DNA from: Trichomonas vaginalis G3
Taxonomy: Eukaryota > Parabasalia > Trichomonadida > Trichomonadidae
Assembly (NCBI RefSeq): GCF_026262505.1
Contig: NC_067207.1
Location: 21,110,082-21,174,081 of the forward strand
DNA: 64,000 nucleotides
Reading direction: 5' to 3'
The notes below the pieces were generated by a model. That model saw nothing but the letters and a program-made list of their open reading frames with translations. It was not told where the DNA came from and did not search any database. A program made the position numbers and the translations under genes. The stretch's first letter is position 1. Every line of letters starts with the position of its first letter. Shown here piece by piece: positions 35,462-45,589 of the stretch.

Positions 35462-37324
35462 ATGACAGATTCTTTTTTTAAAATTGAAGATTTTCAAGAT
35501 CAAAACTGGACAAACCCAGGTGAGTTCCTTTTAAAGCACAAGGATCACTTTAGTTCTTTAAATGATTTTGCTTCAGCTTTAATTTCTTATGGAGAAGTAC
35601 TTAAAGCTCGTTTAACAACAATCATTCACGACGATTATACCGAATTTGTAACAGTTGCAAAGCAATTAATTCAATTAGGAGATAGTATGACGGAATTAAT
35701 CAAATCATTTTCAAATGCACAAAATGCAGTTGAACATGCAACAAAAAATTTACAGCAAGCATCACAACCTGTCAAAGCACAAACCGAAAAATTACATAAA
35801 ATTCGTATAGAAGAAGCAGTTTGCAAATTAGCTTTAGATATTGTAATTTCACTTGAAAACATTAAATCAAAACTTACAACTGATACACATCCAGCTATAT
35901 TTTTGGATTCAGCTATTGGTTTAGCGATAACAAAAGCGAAATTAGCCGGAATTAATCAACCAGCGCTAAGTATTAGAATTGAAGCATCATACAATAAAAT
36001 ATTTAAAGATTTCACAAATAAATTATCATCAGCATTTATCGATTCAGTAAAATCCCGAGATATTTCTTCACTTTCGATCATTCTACATGCAACAATACTT
36101 TCTGATCAATTCCAGTTGATTTACAAGTCATTCTCGGATATGTTTGTCATACAAGAAGTCCAAAAACTTAATATTTCAAAGAAAACAAAATCAATTTCAA
36201 TATTAAATTCTTTGATTGACACGATTATGGATCAGAATGGATACATTCACTTCATATATGAAAATTCCTTACCAATTTTTGACTTCATTCTTAATTCTGT
36301 TTGGCCAAGTTTATCTGATTGGATTATTCGTAATGTAGAGATTCCATTGAGTGACGCAAAGGCTGTACATACATCCTACATCTTACTTATCAAGCTAATC
36401 AACGAAATTGAGAAACTTTGTCGTAGTAAAATTTCAGTCAACAAAATTCACAACTCTATTTATGATATACAGCTCTATGATAAGCTCAAACTCAAGATAT
36501 ACCCACAGCTAGTATCAACGGAGCTAAATCCTCAAGTAGAACAGATTATTCAAGCAAATCCGAATTTGATTGATGGAGAGTTCAAAGTTTCAACGTCATC
36601 GCAGCTCTTTGATATCATAAAATTGATTTTCAGTGAAGAATATTTCATCCTGAACGAAATCGGAGATTTTTTAATTCTGATGATGAAAATTTGTTTAGTT
36701 TACAAAGAATTTTGTCAAAATTCTGTCAAATTCAAATCTCACTTAGCTTTTGACATTAGAACCTTCATCCGCAAGCTTAAGAGTGTTACACCTATTGAAT
36801 GCGATGAACCCCTTAAGCTTGTATCAAATTCATTGCTTGAAACCAGTGAAAAACTGGAAAATGACGTATTAGCAGTAATAGTCAACGAAACACTGCCTAA
36901 ATTAGATTTTATTTCAACAATTACTATCAAACCAGAGTCGGAAATGCCAAAAACTCACTCATCTTTGGCTGCTTCAGTATTTACAAATTATAACAAGTGG
37001 ATTGATACAGAAAAGTCGCCTCTAAACTCGCCAGAGTTTGCTTCCAAGGTTTTTAATGCAGTCATGGATCGATTTAAATCAAAAGCCACAACAAGAATAC
37101 AAGATGTCAGAGCACAGACAATTGCCATTGCTAAATTTAATAGATCATCAACGATCGATCCGGAGATAATCGAAGGGAAGCTAAAGAAGCAATTACTCTT
37201 GGATTTGGAATGTATCGCCACTAGAGCAGCCAAATACGACTTTCCAGCCAAAGAAAATGACATTTACAAGGAAATTACTTCTATTCTTACCCAAGTTAAT
37301 ACATCTGAACCTGAAACAAAATAA
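35462..37324 (+). CDS. COG2: COG complex subunit 2-like protein (620 aa)
   Basis: The N-terminal ~110 residues (NWTNPGEFLLKHKDHFSSLN, ISYGEVLKARLTTIIHDDYT, EFVTVAKQLIQLGDSM) match the conserved COG2 N-terminal region, in which a short helix binds lobe A partners of the conserved oligomeric Golgi tethering complex. The rest is helical as in COG/exocyst subunits, and the length is close to the family. It acts in retrograde vesicle tethering at the Golgi. The upstream ATG at 35429 would add a hydrophobic 11-residue leader and lies upstream of the initiator, so MTDSFF is preferred. The hairpin-array element ends about 80 bp upstream. Confidence 0.75.
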   Translation: MTDSFFKIEDFQDQNWTNPGEFLLKHKDHFSSLNDFASALISYGEVLKARLTTIIHDDYTEFVTVAKQLIQLGDSMTELIKSFSNAQNAVEHATKNLQQASQPVKAQTEKLHKIRIEEAVCKLALDIVISLENIKSKLTTDTHPAIFLDSAIGLAITKAKLAGINQPALSIRIEASYNKIFKDFTNKLSSAFIDSVKSRDISSLSIILHATILSDQFQLIYKSFSDMFVIQEVQKLNISKKTKSISILNSLIDTIMDQNGYIHFIYENSLPIFDFILNSVWPSLSDWIIRNVEIPLSDAKAVHTSYILLIKLINEIEKLCRSKISVNKIHNSIYDIQLYDKLKLKIYPQLVSTELNPQVEQIIQANPNLIDGEFKVSTSSQLFDIIKLIFSEEYFILNEIGDFLILMMKICLVYKEFCQNSVKFKSHLAFDIRTFIRKLKSVTPIECDEPLKLVSNSLLETSEKLENDVLAVIVNETLPKLDFISTITIKPESEMPKTHSSLAASVFTNYNKWIDTEKSPLNSPEFASKVFNAVMDRFKSKATTRIQDVRAQTIAIAKFNRSSTIDPEIIEGKLKKQLLLDLECIATRAAKYDFPAKENDIYKEITSILTQVNTSEPETK

Positions 37325-37783
37325 AAGTATTCTGTTTTTAGTAATTTTTAATTTTTTTTTACTTTAAGCAAAAAGCTATACCAACAATATCAATTGCACT
37401 TCTGCTTTTGAATTCTTTTATTTCAGATCTGAAATTTATTTTCCATAGTTTTTCTCACTTTCATTGTAATTGAAAGAACTTTGGAGGAATACATGTGTAT
37501 ATACATGTTTAATAGTAACGGAAGTGGAAAGTCTAGGAGCAGAAATATAGTACACATATAAAAATTTAAATTGAGTTATTTTTAATTCATATGAATAATA
37601 AATTAAGGGCGCCACTAGCTTTTCGTACATTCTCTCCGATTTTCTGACAAAGGTTTAATTTTCTTTGTCTTTTCACACATGTATGCGACATTTTGAGAAT
37701 ATATCAGAAAGTTGTAAGTACACACTTAATATCTGAGCACGCCTAAATCTATGAAAAACATTAGATTTTATTAATATTTTTAA
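37325..37783. other. Convergent intergenic region, no gene seen
   Basis: A spacer between the 3' ends of COG2 and the minus-strand ankyrin pseudogene. It contains TTAAGGGCGCCAC at 37603, faintly like a TTAA-element end, but no partner end was found. Confidence 0.45.
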
Positions 37784-38696
37784 TTATCCATCATTATTCT
37801 TTACTTCTTTATCAGCTCCAACTGAGATAAGATATTTAACAACTTCAAGATGACCTTCTTTTGATGCCAAAATGAGTGGAGTTTCTCCAAATTTATTTTT
37901 TGCTTCTTTATCAGCTCCAATAGAGATAAGATATTGAACAACTTCAAGTTTACCATATCTTGATGCATAAATGAGTGGAGTATCTCCAACATTATTCTTT
38001 GTTTCATTATCACAGTTACATTCAATCAGAGATTTAACAAGTCTGAGATTTCCTTTTTCACTTGCGACATGAAGGACATTTTTTTCATTATCCCACCTAT
38101 ATTTTTTAGGAGCTATCTTTTTCCAAAGTCCTTCTTTACATGCCTTTGACATCATTTCTTGATCTCCTTTCTCAGAAAGTTCATCAAGGAAATTGTAGAT
38201 ACTTTCAAAATCTCCAGCTTTCTTAAGTTCAGAGATTTTGGTTAAAATAGCTTTCCAATAGTTGTTATTTTCATTAATTCTAGTGACTATAGTTTCTTTG
38301 GTGGCATTTCGTGTTTGACTTTGAAACGCTTTTAATTCGTTTTGAAGTTTTTTGATTTCTTCTGTATAATCACGAATTTCTCTGTCTTTTTGATTTAAAA
38401 AAATTAATGATTCCATCAAATATATTGAATTTCATGTATTCTTTGACAGATTTAAGAATTGAAACAATTTCTTCGAAATTTTGGATAGTAACATTTGCAT
38501 TTCGTGTACAGATATATAATTCTTTGGCATTAATAGTTGAATGTGATTGCTTGAGAAGAGTAACGTACTGATCGGCTGTCAAATGTGAATATTTCATGAT
38601 TGTTTTGATATCTCCTATCTTGAATGTATCGAAAAAGTTTTCATTTTTAATATAATCGCTGATATGAGCTCCAATGTATTCGAAATTCAGATTCAT
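37784..38696 (-). pseudogene. Ankyrin-repeat gene with a frameshift
   Basis: The N-terminal part (MNLNFEYIGAHISDYIKNEN at 38696) and its continuation (IVSILKSVKEYMKFNIFDGI) are the typical leader of a second trichomonad ankyrin subfamily. At about 38395-38405, next to a run of A/T, the frame shifts, and the next frame continues with QKDREIRDYTEEIKKLQNEL. It then has four ankyrin units (ISIGADKEAKNKFGETPLIL) and stops early at 37784 in the middle of a repeat. A homopolymer sequencing error is an alternative to a true lesion. Confidence 0.75.
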
Positions 38697-38937
38697 ATCC
38701 TTTTGAAATGTTGCTACTTTACAAAAGAGTAGGTGACAAAAGTGCATACTCTTAAACAACCGTCGGATTTCCAGGTGAAATCGTGACACACTTTCGTCTT
38801 TCGTAGGCAGTGGTGGTTGTTACAAAAGGTAACTTCGAATGTAGCGTGAAATCTGCAAAAAAAATTCTGAAATTTGAATGGAGAACACAAAAATTGAATA
38901 GTTTACGTCAATAAAAAAGAGAAAAATGAAGCCAATG

Positions 38938-39008
38938 TGTCTCGAACCTAGGACTTAGAGCAGCAATCCCACTGTTTATCCCATTACACTACATGCATCT
39001 CTCACCTA
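38938..39008 (-). pseudogene. tRNA-like sequence (decayed or tRNA-derived)
   Basis: On the minus strand the sequence has a D-arm/box A-like TAGTGTAATGGGATAAACA and a box B-like GGTTCGAGAC about 35 nt later, the right spacing for a tRNA. Neither the acceptor stem nor the T stem pairs well, so it is not a functional tRNA as read. It may be a tRNA pseudogene or an isolated Pol III promoter. Confidence 0.35.
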
Positions 39009-39331
39009 AGTGAATGAGATCAAATATATGATAACCTTTTCCCCATTATATTCTTGTGGAAAAGTGACAAATAGCAACTTTGACCCTCTCTCCTTTACAA
39101 AAAATCCGAAAAAATTAAAAATCGAAATTTAGATTAAAAATGATCTCACTGCCAAATTTCATATGAGAATATATAAATAAAATTCCATTTCAACAATTAA
39201 TTTGAATACTTACTAGAAAATCAGAAATTATGGGCTGCGAAGGACTGACTTAGATTTTAGTATTTTGTAACCTCTAATTCCACTTAGAAAGAAACTAATG
39301 CTGGATTAAATTCACAAAAATTGTGCATTAT
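39009..39331. other. AT-rich intergenic, no gene seen
   Basis: No frame or repeat recognised between the tRNA-like sequence and the hairpin cluster. Confidence 0.45.
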
Positions 39332-39603
39332 GATGGGAATGAAAAGCCCAGACGCAGGGGGCCATAAAATGTACTAAAAGCCTTTCACTCTCATTCCAAG
39401 TAGAAGAATCCCTAGATGAAAAACATAAAATGCCCATTCATTAGGCATGATTAATTTCCTGAAATTAACTCTAAGACGACAGCACATGTAAAGCTTGCCG
39501 TCTTGAGATGTGACTTTTATGATGTCTAAAGCTTTTGATAAGTCAATTTTCTCACTCTCAACGAACTCTTTTCAGGTTACATTTGCTCTTACAAATGACC
39601 TGA
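39332..39603. repeat. Cluster of hairpins upstream of an ankyrin gene
   Basis: Successive inverted repeats: ~39333-39397 (GGGAATGAAAAG...CTCATTCC, imperfect), 39432-39447 (TGCC/GGCA), 39449-39467 (TTAATTTC/GAAATTAA), 39474-39505 (AAGACGACAGC/GCCGTCTT, imperfect), 39571-39602 (TCAGGTTACATTTG/CAAATGACCTGA). Similar in plan to the arrays at 3885 and 33963 but less perfect. No TIR or TSD found around it. Confidence 0.55.
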
Positions 39604-39809
39604 GCACTGTTTATGAAGACAATCATGTTTTAATATCTTATTAATTCTAGTTTTCTTCATGGTGAATGGAGATGCAGATATTAAGAGGCTTTGGTTACGA
39701 TCATTGCCTTCATTTTCGTATAAGACTTCAGGCGGTCAATATTTTTGGGATTTCAATGATATCTATTTATCGTTAAAATCTACGACGATTATTTTGGACA
39801 CAAACTTCA

Positions 39810-41369
39810 ATGATCGAAATCTCAAGTGAAAACGAAGAGATTTTCCAAGGAATCATTCAACTTCAGAAGGTTCTTACTGATGTTTCTGTCGATAACTATG
39901 CAAATGTTAAAAGACAAATACTCCAATCCTCATATTCAAAGAGAGATGACAAAGTTCGTGTATTAGCGAACGAATTCATATCACTCTACAAGATCAGAGA
40001 GTCTAAAATCGAAATCATATGTGATATGATACAATCTCTTTCAGGAGCTGGCTCTCAAAAGAACAATATGGACAAATTCAAGCAGATGCTATATGCAGAG
40101 CTCATTGATTTTCTCAATGCTAATGATGTTGAACTGAATTTGATGATGATGCGCCAATGTTCGCTCAAAGGAATTTTTACAAGTAACCAGATACTTACTA
40201 CAGTCATGAAGTTCCCACCAAGTGAAGAGGAAGTCTATGCACGCGTATTTCTCGCATTTGCACCCGAATTGGACATCATGGAAGGAAAATATTATAAAAC
40301 TCACGTCAGAATTCTTTATAAGCTTAATGTCATGAACCCATATATCAGACAATGCATCAATAAGTACCCAACAGAGTTACGAAGAGATAAATACAAAATT
40401 TTAGGAGAAATGTTTAATCATGGTTTTGAAGTCGTAAGCAAGCAATTTACGATCAAAACAGATGATGTCGAACTTCTTAAACAATATACTACAGTTGACG
40501 ACTTCGATGTCAACATGACTCTTGAAAACGGAGCATTTGATATTATTACTCACAAATTTAAGCCAGAAAAGCAATTAACACTACTAGAATTTGCAGCTTT
40601 ATACGGAGCAGAGAAATGTTTCCAGTATTTGCTTTCAATTGGAGCTAAAATGACAAATAATATTTCAATTTACGCAATTATTGGTGGCAACCTCCAAATA
40701 ATCGCCGAAATACAAAAGGCAGGCATCAGTTTCGCCAATGCTCTTGGTGCAGCCGCTCAATATCGTAGACAAGCACAACTTGAGTGGATAATCCAACAAA
40801 ATCCACCACAAGAAGAGCTCGACAAGGCTCTAAACAAGGCAGCCAAGTATAACAGCTGTGAATCTTTGCTAACTCTCCTCAAAGCAGGAGCAATCCCAAG
40901 AAATCCAACAAAAGACGGCAAATTGGCCACATCTTCAATTGCGGCCAAACAAGGACACGTTGAAATTGTTGACTTCCTCCATAAAATCGGCTGTGGAAAC
41001 ATCAGAGAAGACGCAGTTGCAGCATCTTTGTATGGAAAGCTCAGTATTATGCAATTGCTATGTGCAAAGGGCTTGGATGTCAACGAGGTTGATAGCGAGG
41101 GTAAAACATTGCTTCATTACGCGGCAGAAGGTGGTTCCAAGAGAGTATTGAAATATTTAATCGAAGCAGGTCTAAATGTAAACGAATTGGACTACAAGAA
41201 GAGGTATCCTTTGCATTACGCATGCTTACACAACCACATTACTGTTGTAAAAGAGTTATTATTAAGTGGTGCAGAACCAACTGGCGCTGACATCGATGGA
41301 GTTGGAATCAGTGAAATGTCAACGAATGAAGATATCAAAGCTATCATGAAGGTTGCAAAGAAAGCATAA
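39810..41369 (+). CDS. Ankyrin-repeat protein (519 aa)
   Basis: The first ~210 residues are helical (IIQLQKVLTDVSVDNYANVK) and resemble in layout the N-terminus of the protein at 61042-62541. Weak repeats follow from ~240, and clear units near the C-terminus (EGKTLLHYAAEGGSKRVLKY, KKRYPLHYACLHNHITVVKE). Unlike the DUF3447 gene at 389-2101 it has few canonical units, so the two at 39810 and 61042 form a distinct pair. No signal peptide. Scaffold role inferred from the repeats. Confidence 0.85.
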   Translation: MIEISSENEEIFQGIIQLQKVLTDVSVDNYANVKRQILQSSYSKRDDKVRVLANEFISLYKIRESKIEIICDMIQSLSGAGSQKNNMDKFKQMLYAELIDFLNANDVELNLMMMRQCSLKGIFTSNQILTTVMKFPPSEEEVYARVFLAFAPELDIMEGKYYKTHVRILYKLNVMNPYIRQCINKYPTELRRDKYKILGEMFNHGFEVVSKQFTIKTDDVELLKQYTTVDDFDVNMTLENGAFDIITHKFKPEKQLTLLEFAALYGAEKCFQYLLSIGAKMTNNISIYAIIGGNLQIIAEIQKAGISFANALGAAAQYRRQAQLEWIIQQNPPQEELDKALNKAAKYNSCESLLTLLKAGAIPRNPTKDGKLATSSIAAKQGHVEIVDFLHKIGCGNIREDAVAASLYGKLSIMQLLCAKGLDVNEVDSEGKTLLHYAAEGGSKRVLKYLIEAGLNVNELDYKKRYPLHYACLHNHITVVKELLLSGAEPTGADIDGVGISEMSTNEDIKAIMKVAKKA

Positions 41370-42001
41370 TTTGAAAAATTCAAAATTTATAATTTTTTTT
41401 TTCTGTTAAATACTATATTATATTTTGATTTTACTTACTCTGTTTTGCATTTCTAATATCATTTTGAACCATAAAAAAGATGATTTCTTAAATTGTATTT
41501 ATCTACAAAGATTATATAAAATAACCTAGACAAATTTCAATCTTTGATGTATTTTAAGTTATATTTAAGCATTGAAAAGAGAGTTTTAATTTCCTGTGTG
41601 TGGTCATGACATAAACTATTCAATTTTGAGAGGAGACTGTTTATTTTTGAGAAAAAGTCGTCATTACAAAAAGTCAAAACAGGCCATTCCAATATACTCC
41701 AGCAAATTTCAAAATACCGCACATATGAGAAATGATACTGTCAAGGATGCGTCAGGGAACTCTAAACAGAAAGAGCTAAAAATTAACCTCTATTAAGTTA
41801 CTTCCATATGAGGAGATACTGTCTAAGTAAGGCCTTCATAAGGAAAGGATTGTGGAACCTTGACCGCTGAAGAGTTCAAAATTTATATGCTATAAATATA
41901 AGATATAAAATAGGAACAGGAAGTGATAATACAAATAGAATATAATATAGACTTGAAGAAGTTGAAAAAGAAGTCATAGATGAAATAAGCACAAAATTGA
42001 T
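41370..42001. other. Intergenic, no gene seen
   Basis: AT-rich convergent region. Short frames here lack codon bias or homologous look. Confidence 0.45.
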
Positions 42002-42568
42002 TTAAATGTTAGTTTTGTACCAATTGAGTGGACCTTCAATTCTCTTATACAATTCATTGTAAATAAAAGCTATTGAAGATGCTGGAAGTAGTGACCATGG
42101 CTTGGTCATAAATTGCATATGAGAACCTTGGGAGAGATAACCAAGGAAATCAGAGGTATATTCATATGCTCCAGCTATATATGAACTATCAATGACATTA
42201 GAGTTAACATAAACTTTACGGCATTTGACCGTATATACATCATTAGCTTTAGTAATTTTGATAACTGTTCCGGCCACAGTTACAACTCTGTATCCCTTAT
42301 CTTCATAATTAAAATCAACCCTGTTGAAAAGTTGCCTGGAAAGAGAAGCAAATTTGACAAGTCTAAAATAATTGTGAACTCGAACTCCTTCGAGTTTGAA
42401 ATCGCTTGCAACTTGATCAGCTATTGCTATGAGATCTTTCGTTGAATAATCCTTTTCAAGTGTATTGACTTGTACATTAATTGGTCTATAAGGAACATCA
42501 TCGTTGGGTATTCCTTTTAGTCTTTCATAGCTATTTGCCTGATTTATAAGATAAATGAATAAAATCAT
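42002..42568 (-). CDS. Putative secreted or ER protein (188 aa), unknown
   Basis: The ATG at 42568 gives a hydrophobic start (MILFIYLINQANSYERLKGI) that looks like a signal peptide with cleavage near residue 12-13. The mature part is mixed alpha/beta (YRVVTVAGTVIKITKANDVY, TVKCRKVYVNSNVI) with no family I recognise. A TCATA initiator-like motif lies about 12 nt upstream. Lone gene between an ankyrin gene and a MULE-like element. Confidence 0.65.
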   Translation of the reverse strand: MILFIYLINQANSYERLKGIPNDDVPYRPINVQVNTLEKDYSTKDLIAIADQVASDFKLEGVRVHNYFRLVKFASLSRQLFNRVDFNYEDKGYRVVTVAGTVIKITKANDVYTVKCRKVYVNSNVIDSSYIAGAYEYTSDFLGYLSQGSHMQFMTKPWSLLPASSIAFIYNELYKRIEGPLNWYKTNI

Positions 42569-42835
42569 AATTGTGTCATATGACAATCTTGACAATTCGG
42601 GATAATAATTTCTGCAAGACTAACAGCAACGAATTACAAATTCTCATATTCAATATTGAATTTTTTTTCCCCTCCATAATTTTTCAGTGGATTTGATCAA
42701 TATTTTGCATCAATTAATTATAAGGGTTCGAAGAAAAGTGACATACCATAAAAGCATTTCAACATTCATAAACAGTATTTGATCCAGTATCTTCTGAAAA
42801 TGAGCATATTAGAACTTACTGAGAGCTTTGAGTAA

Positions 42836-44320
42836 GGATGTCAATTCGGAAAATTGTTTTCGTTTTAGGAGAATATAATTTTCCGTTTGGAAAATTTAAA
42901 AAGTGAGACGCGCAGGATTCGAACTTTATTAAAAGTTGATTTAAATATATTCTAGTGTGGAATCTAAGGATAATATCATATTTAAAATAAGAATATACGA
43001 GTTTAGGTAGTTTTATTTTTTCGATAAATTTGAGAGTATGTACGTTTAGGGCATCAAAATTGTCAATTCGCTCAGCGAAAGCTGAGCTAGCTTCGTTCTC
43101 GAAAGAATAGGGAAGGAGTGAAGGAGAGTCATACAGATATTGACACATTCATATAATTTCAACAAATTTTGATCAAATTGAAATTCAATGAAATTCATTT
43201 CACTTCATATCCTTCAGTCAGTACATTGACATCCTTCTACATCACAATTATAACTCGGGCATCAATAGTTCTACAACTAACTCAGAAAAAAACAAGATTT
43301 TTACTTCCAGCTTACAGCTTTTAAAAAGTTTCGATGATAAAAATCACTCTACTCTTGTTTATAGATATGTGGTGATAGTAGGTAAACATATTCTTATCGA
43401 TTTTAATAAAAATATTTTTACGAAAATCTGAGCCAATTACAGAGTTATTCATAAAGTCCATGATAACTGTAATTACTTCATCTTTGTTTTATATTTGAAT
43501 AAACAATTTAATTTAAATTGCATAATATTTTTTGGTTGAAAGACAGGAAACTTAGTTGAGTTTGTATTATTTTTATCGTTTAATTCATCGTATCAGTGAG
43601 TGATCCAGATATTTAAGATATTTAGAAAAAAATTATTAATTTGATTAACAAATTTTCATCAAAATAGCAAAAATCTATTTGATAGCTGTAAACAAACAAT
43701 AATTTTTATTTCAAGCAAAATCACTTATTTTCATCTAAACGTATAAAATTGTCAATTTTATGAAAATAAATTGAAAATCTCATGAAATGTAAAGGAGAGT
43801 AATATTTTTCAATTTTCTTTTTTTCTTTGTCTCAAATATTTTCTGTTGGGAATTTTCTTGTTATCAAAAAATAATTTTAATATTTGTTTATTTCATTACA
43901 TACAATAAAATTTTAAAAACTCTATTTCTTCTCAAGAAAATTTTTTTCCTTCATATGAAGAAACATTTTGTTCTCCATTTGATACTGAGTCTAAATCTCG
44001 ATTTTTGAATTTTCTTCTTTCCAAATTTCTTTTTTCCAAATTAGAAGTTTAATTCAAATTTTCAATAGTTTATATATTTTCTCAAACCGTCTCAAATTTT
44101 CTCACTTTTTAGGGATTTTCTCTCAAAATATTCAAAAATAGTAATATCAATACATGTGTCTAATATACTTTAAAACCATCGTGACAAAATGCAAAAACGA
44201 AGAGTTCTTCTCTCCAAATTTTTTTCAAAATCAAAAAAATCGGATAAAAAAGTACGTTTGGAAAATTCATTTTTATCATTTTAGGAATTTTCTCACTTTT
44301 CTTCCAAATTGACATCCTTA
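42836..44320. mobile_element. Non-autonomous MULE-like element (1.5 kb)
   Basis: The left end GGATGTCAATTCGGAAAAT and the inverted right end GGATGTCAATTTGGAAGAA form TIRs, and CTTTGAGTAA is repeated directly at 42826-42835 and 44321-44330 (7-10 bp, ambiguous because TAA can belong to the TIR). The interior is AT-rich with more inverted similarity (AATTTTCC motifs near both ends). A box B-like GTTCGAATCC (minus strand, near 42910) is present. No transposase; a 110-aa open frame at 42816-43148 runs across the TIR and is not credited. Confidence 0.7.
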
Positions 44321-44330
44321 CTTTGAGTAA

Positions 44331-44865
44331 ATCAATTGTCTTTTGGAAACTGAAAATAAAATAAAGAACTAGTGTTGAACAGCTTTCTGGAATGCACAAT
44401 TTAGGAAATAAGTTTTCAATCTAAGTCCAGATTGTTTATTTCATTAAAATATATTCATTTTATATCCAGAAAGATTCTATAGTGACAAAAGAAGAAATTC
44501 TCATTGATTTATCATTGGAGTTTATAAAACATTTTTCTATTTTTATATCATGAATATAAAGTGGCATAAAATGTGTATATGGGTGCTAGTTTTGTACAGA
44601 CAGATATTAAAGTTAAATTTTAAATATTTTATAAAATGATTGTCAAAATCCTCATATTTGTTCACATTTGCATATTATATTATCTAGGAATGTGAGAGTG
44701 TTGAAATTTTTTTTCAATCGTCGGATTTTGAGATTATCTAAAAAGGGAGTTGAAATTTACAAATAATAATTTTATTCGTAATTTAAGAATTAACAATTGT
44801 GTAAAACTGCCAAATATTAATACATATATCAGAGCATATTTAAATATTTAAAAGACAAGAAGTAT
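44331..44865. other. Intergenic, no gene seen
   Basis: AT-rich region with no frame, repeat or RNA gene recognised. Confidence 0.45.
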
Positions 44866-45207
44866 TTATCTGAATAGTGTACCAGTAATGGTGTTATAGC
44901 TACCAGTAACATCATTAAGATCTTCAAATTGATCTGATCCAGGTCTACGCAATTGTAATGTTAAAGTTTCACCATTCACTAAGTTCATCATTTCCAATGT
45001 CAAAGAATCGTTGAATTTTCTATTATCGTATCTAGGAATTGTTAATTGCATATCGTGAACTTTGCGATCAACAAATTGAGTCATAGTGCGTTTAATATCA
45101 ATTGAACGGGTATTCATGTTGACATAGAGGAAATATGTCATGTTTTTCCTCTTGACTTTAATATAAAGCTGAAGATCTCTGATTGTTGTCTGAATATCAC
45201 TGCTCAT
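44866..45207 (-). CDS. Ubiquitin-fold protein, Elongin-B-like (113 aa)
   Basis: The pattern of strands (QLYIKVKRKNMTYFLYVNMN, TRSIDIKRTMTQFVDRKVHD, LVNGETLTLQLRRPG) follows a ubiquitin-like fold with no C-terminal GG, as in Elongin B, a partner of Elongin C in cullin ligases. The fold is a fair inference; the Elongin-B name is tentative. The start at 45207 follows a TCATTC initiator 11-16 nt upstream and a TATCGGCGC motif at 45243-45251. Confidence 0.6.
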   Translation of the reverse strand: MSSDIQTTIRDLQLYIKVKRKNMTYFLYVNMNTRSIDIKRTMTQFVDRKVHDMQLTIPRYDNRKFNDSLTLEMMNLVNGETLTLQLRRPGSDQFEDLNDVTGSYNTITGTLFR

Positions 45208-45216
45208 TTTGGTAAC

Positions 45217-45222
45217 GAATGA
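45217..45222 (-). promoter_or_regulatory. Initiator (TCATTC)
   Basis: A match to the trichomonad initiator pattern upstream of the ATG at 45207. Confidence 0.5.
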
Positions 45223-45242
45223 AACCGTCAATTATCAAATAA

Positions 45243-45251
45243 TATCGGCGC
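45243..45251 (-). promoter_or_regulatory. GC-rich motif TATCGGCGC, second copy
   Basis: Same core as 2134-2142, upstream of the initiator at 45217. Possible activator site (inference). Confidence 0.3.
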
Positions 45252-45589
45252 TACACGCCAATAACACATTTCTAAATGAATAGTGTTATGCAATATTTGC
45301 ATCATAATTTTATACAAAACACTCTAAATTTACATAACCATACTCATGAACAAGAATATTTTTTAATTTCATTGCATATTCAATGATAATTTAGTCACAA
45401 AGCAGGATTGTTCTCACTCTATTATGCAATTAATCACATCGTGTTTCAATTCAGCATATCATATTCACTATTTTTATACAAATCTCTTTTTTTTATTTGC
45501 TTGGCAAACACTGACTATTGTTTTCACATGTGAATGTTTTTTAAAATATAGATTAATTTTACATATAAATTAATTTACAGTTTTTAAAT

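Noticed and set aside
42816-43148. 110-aa open frame on the minus strand
   Set aside because: It runs across the TIR of the MULE-like element, and no motif supports it.
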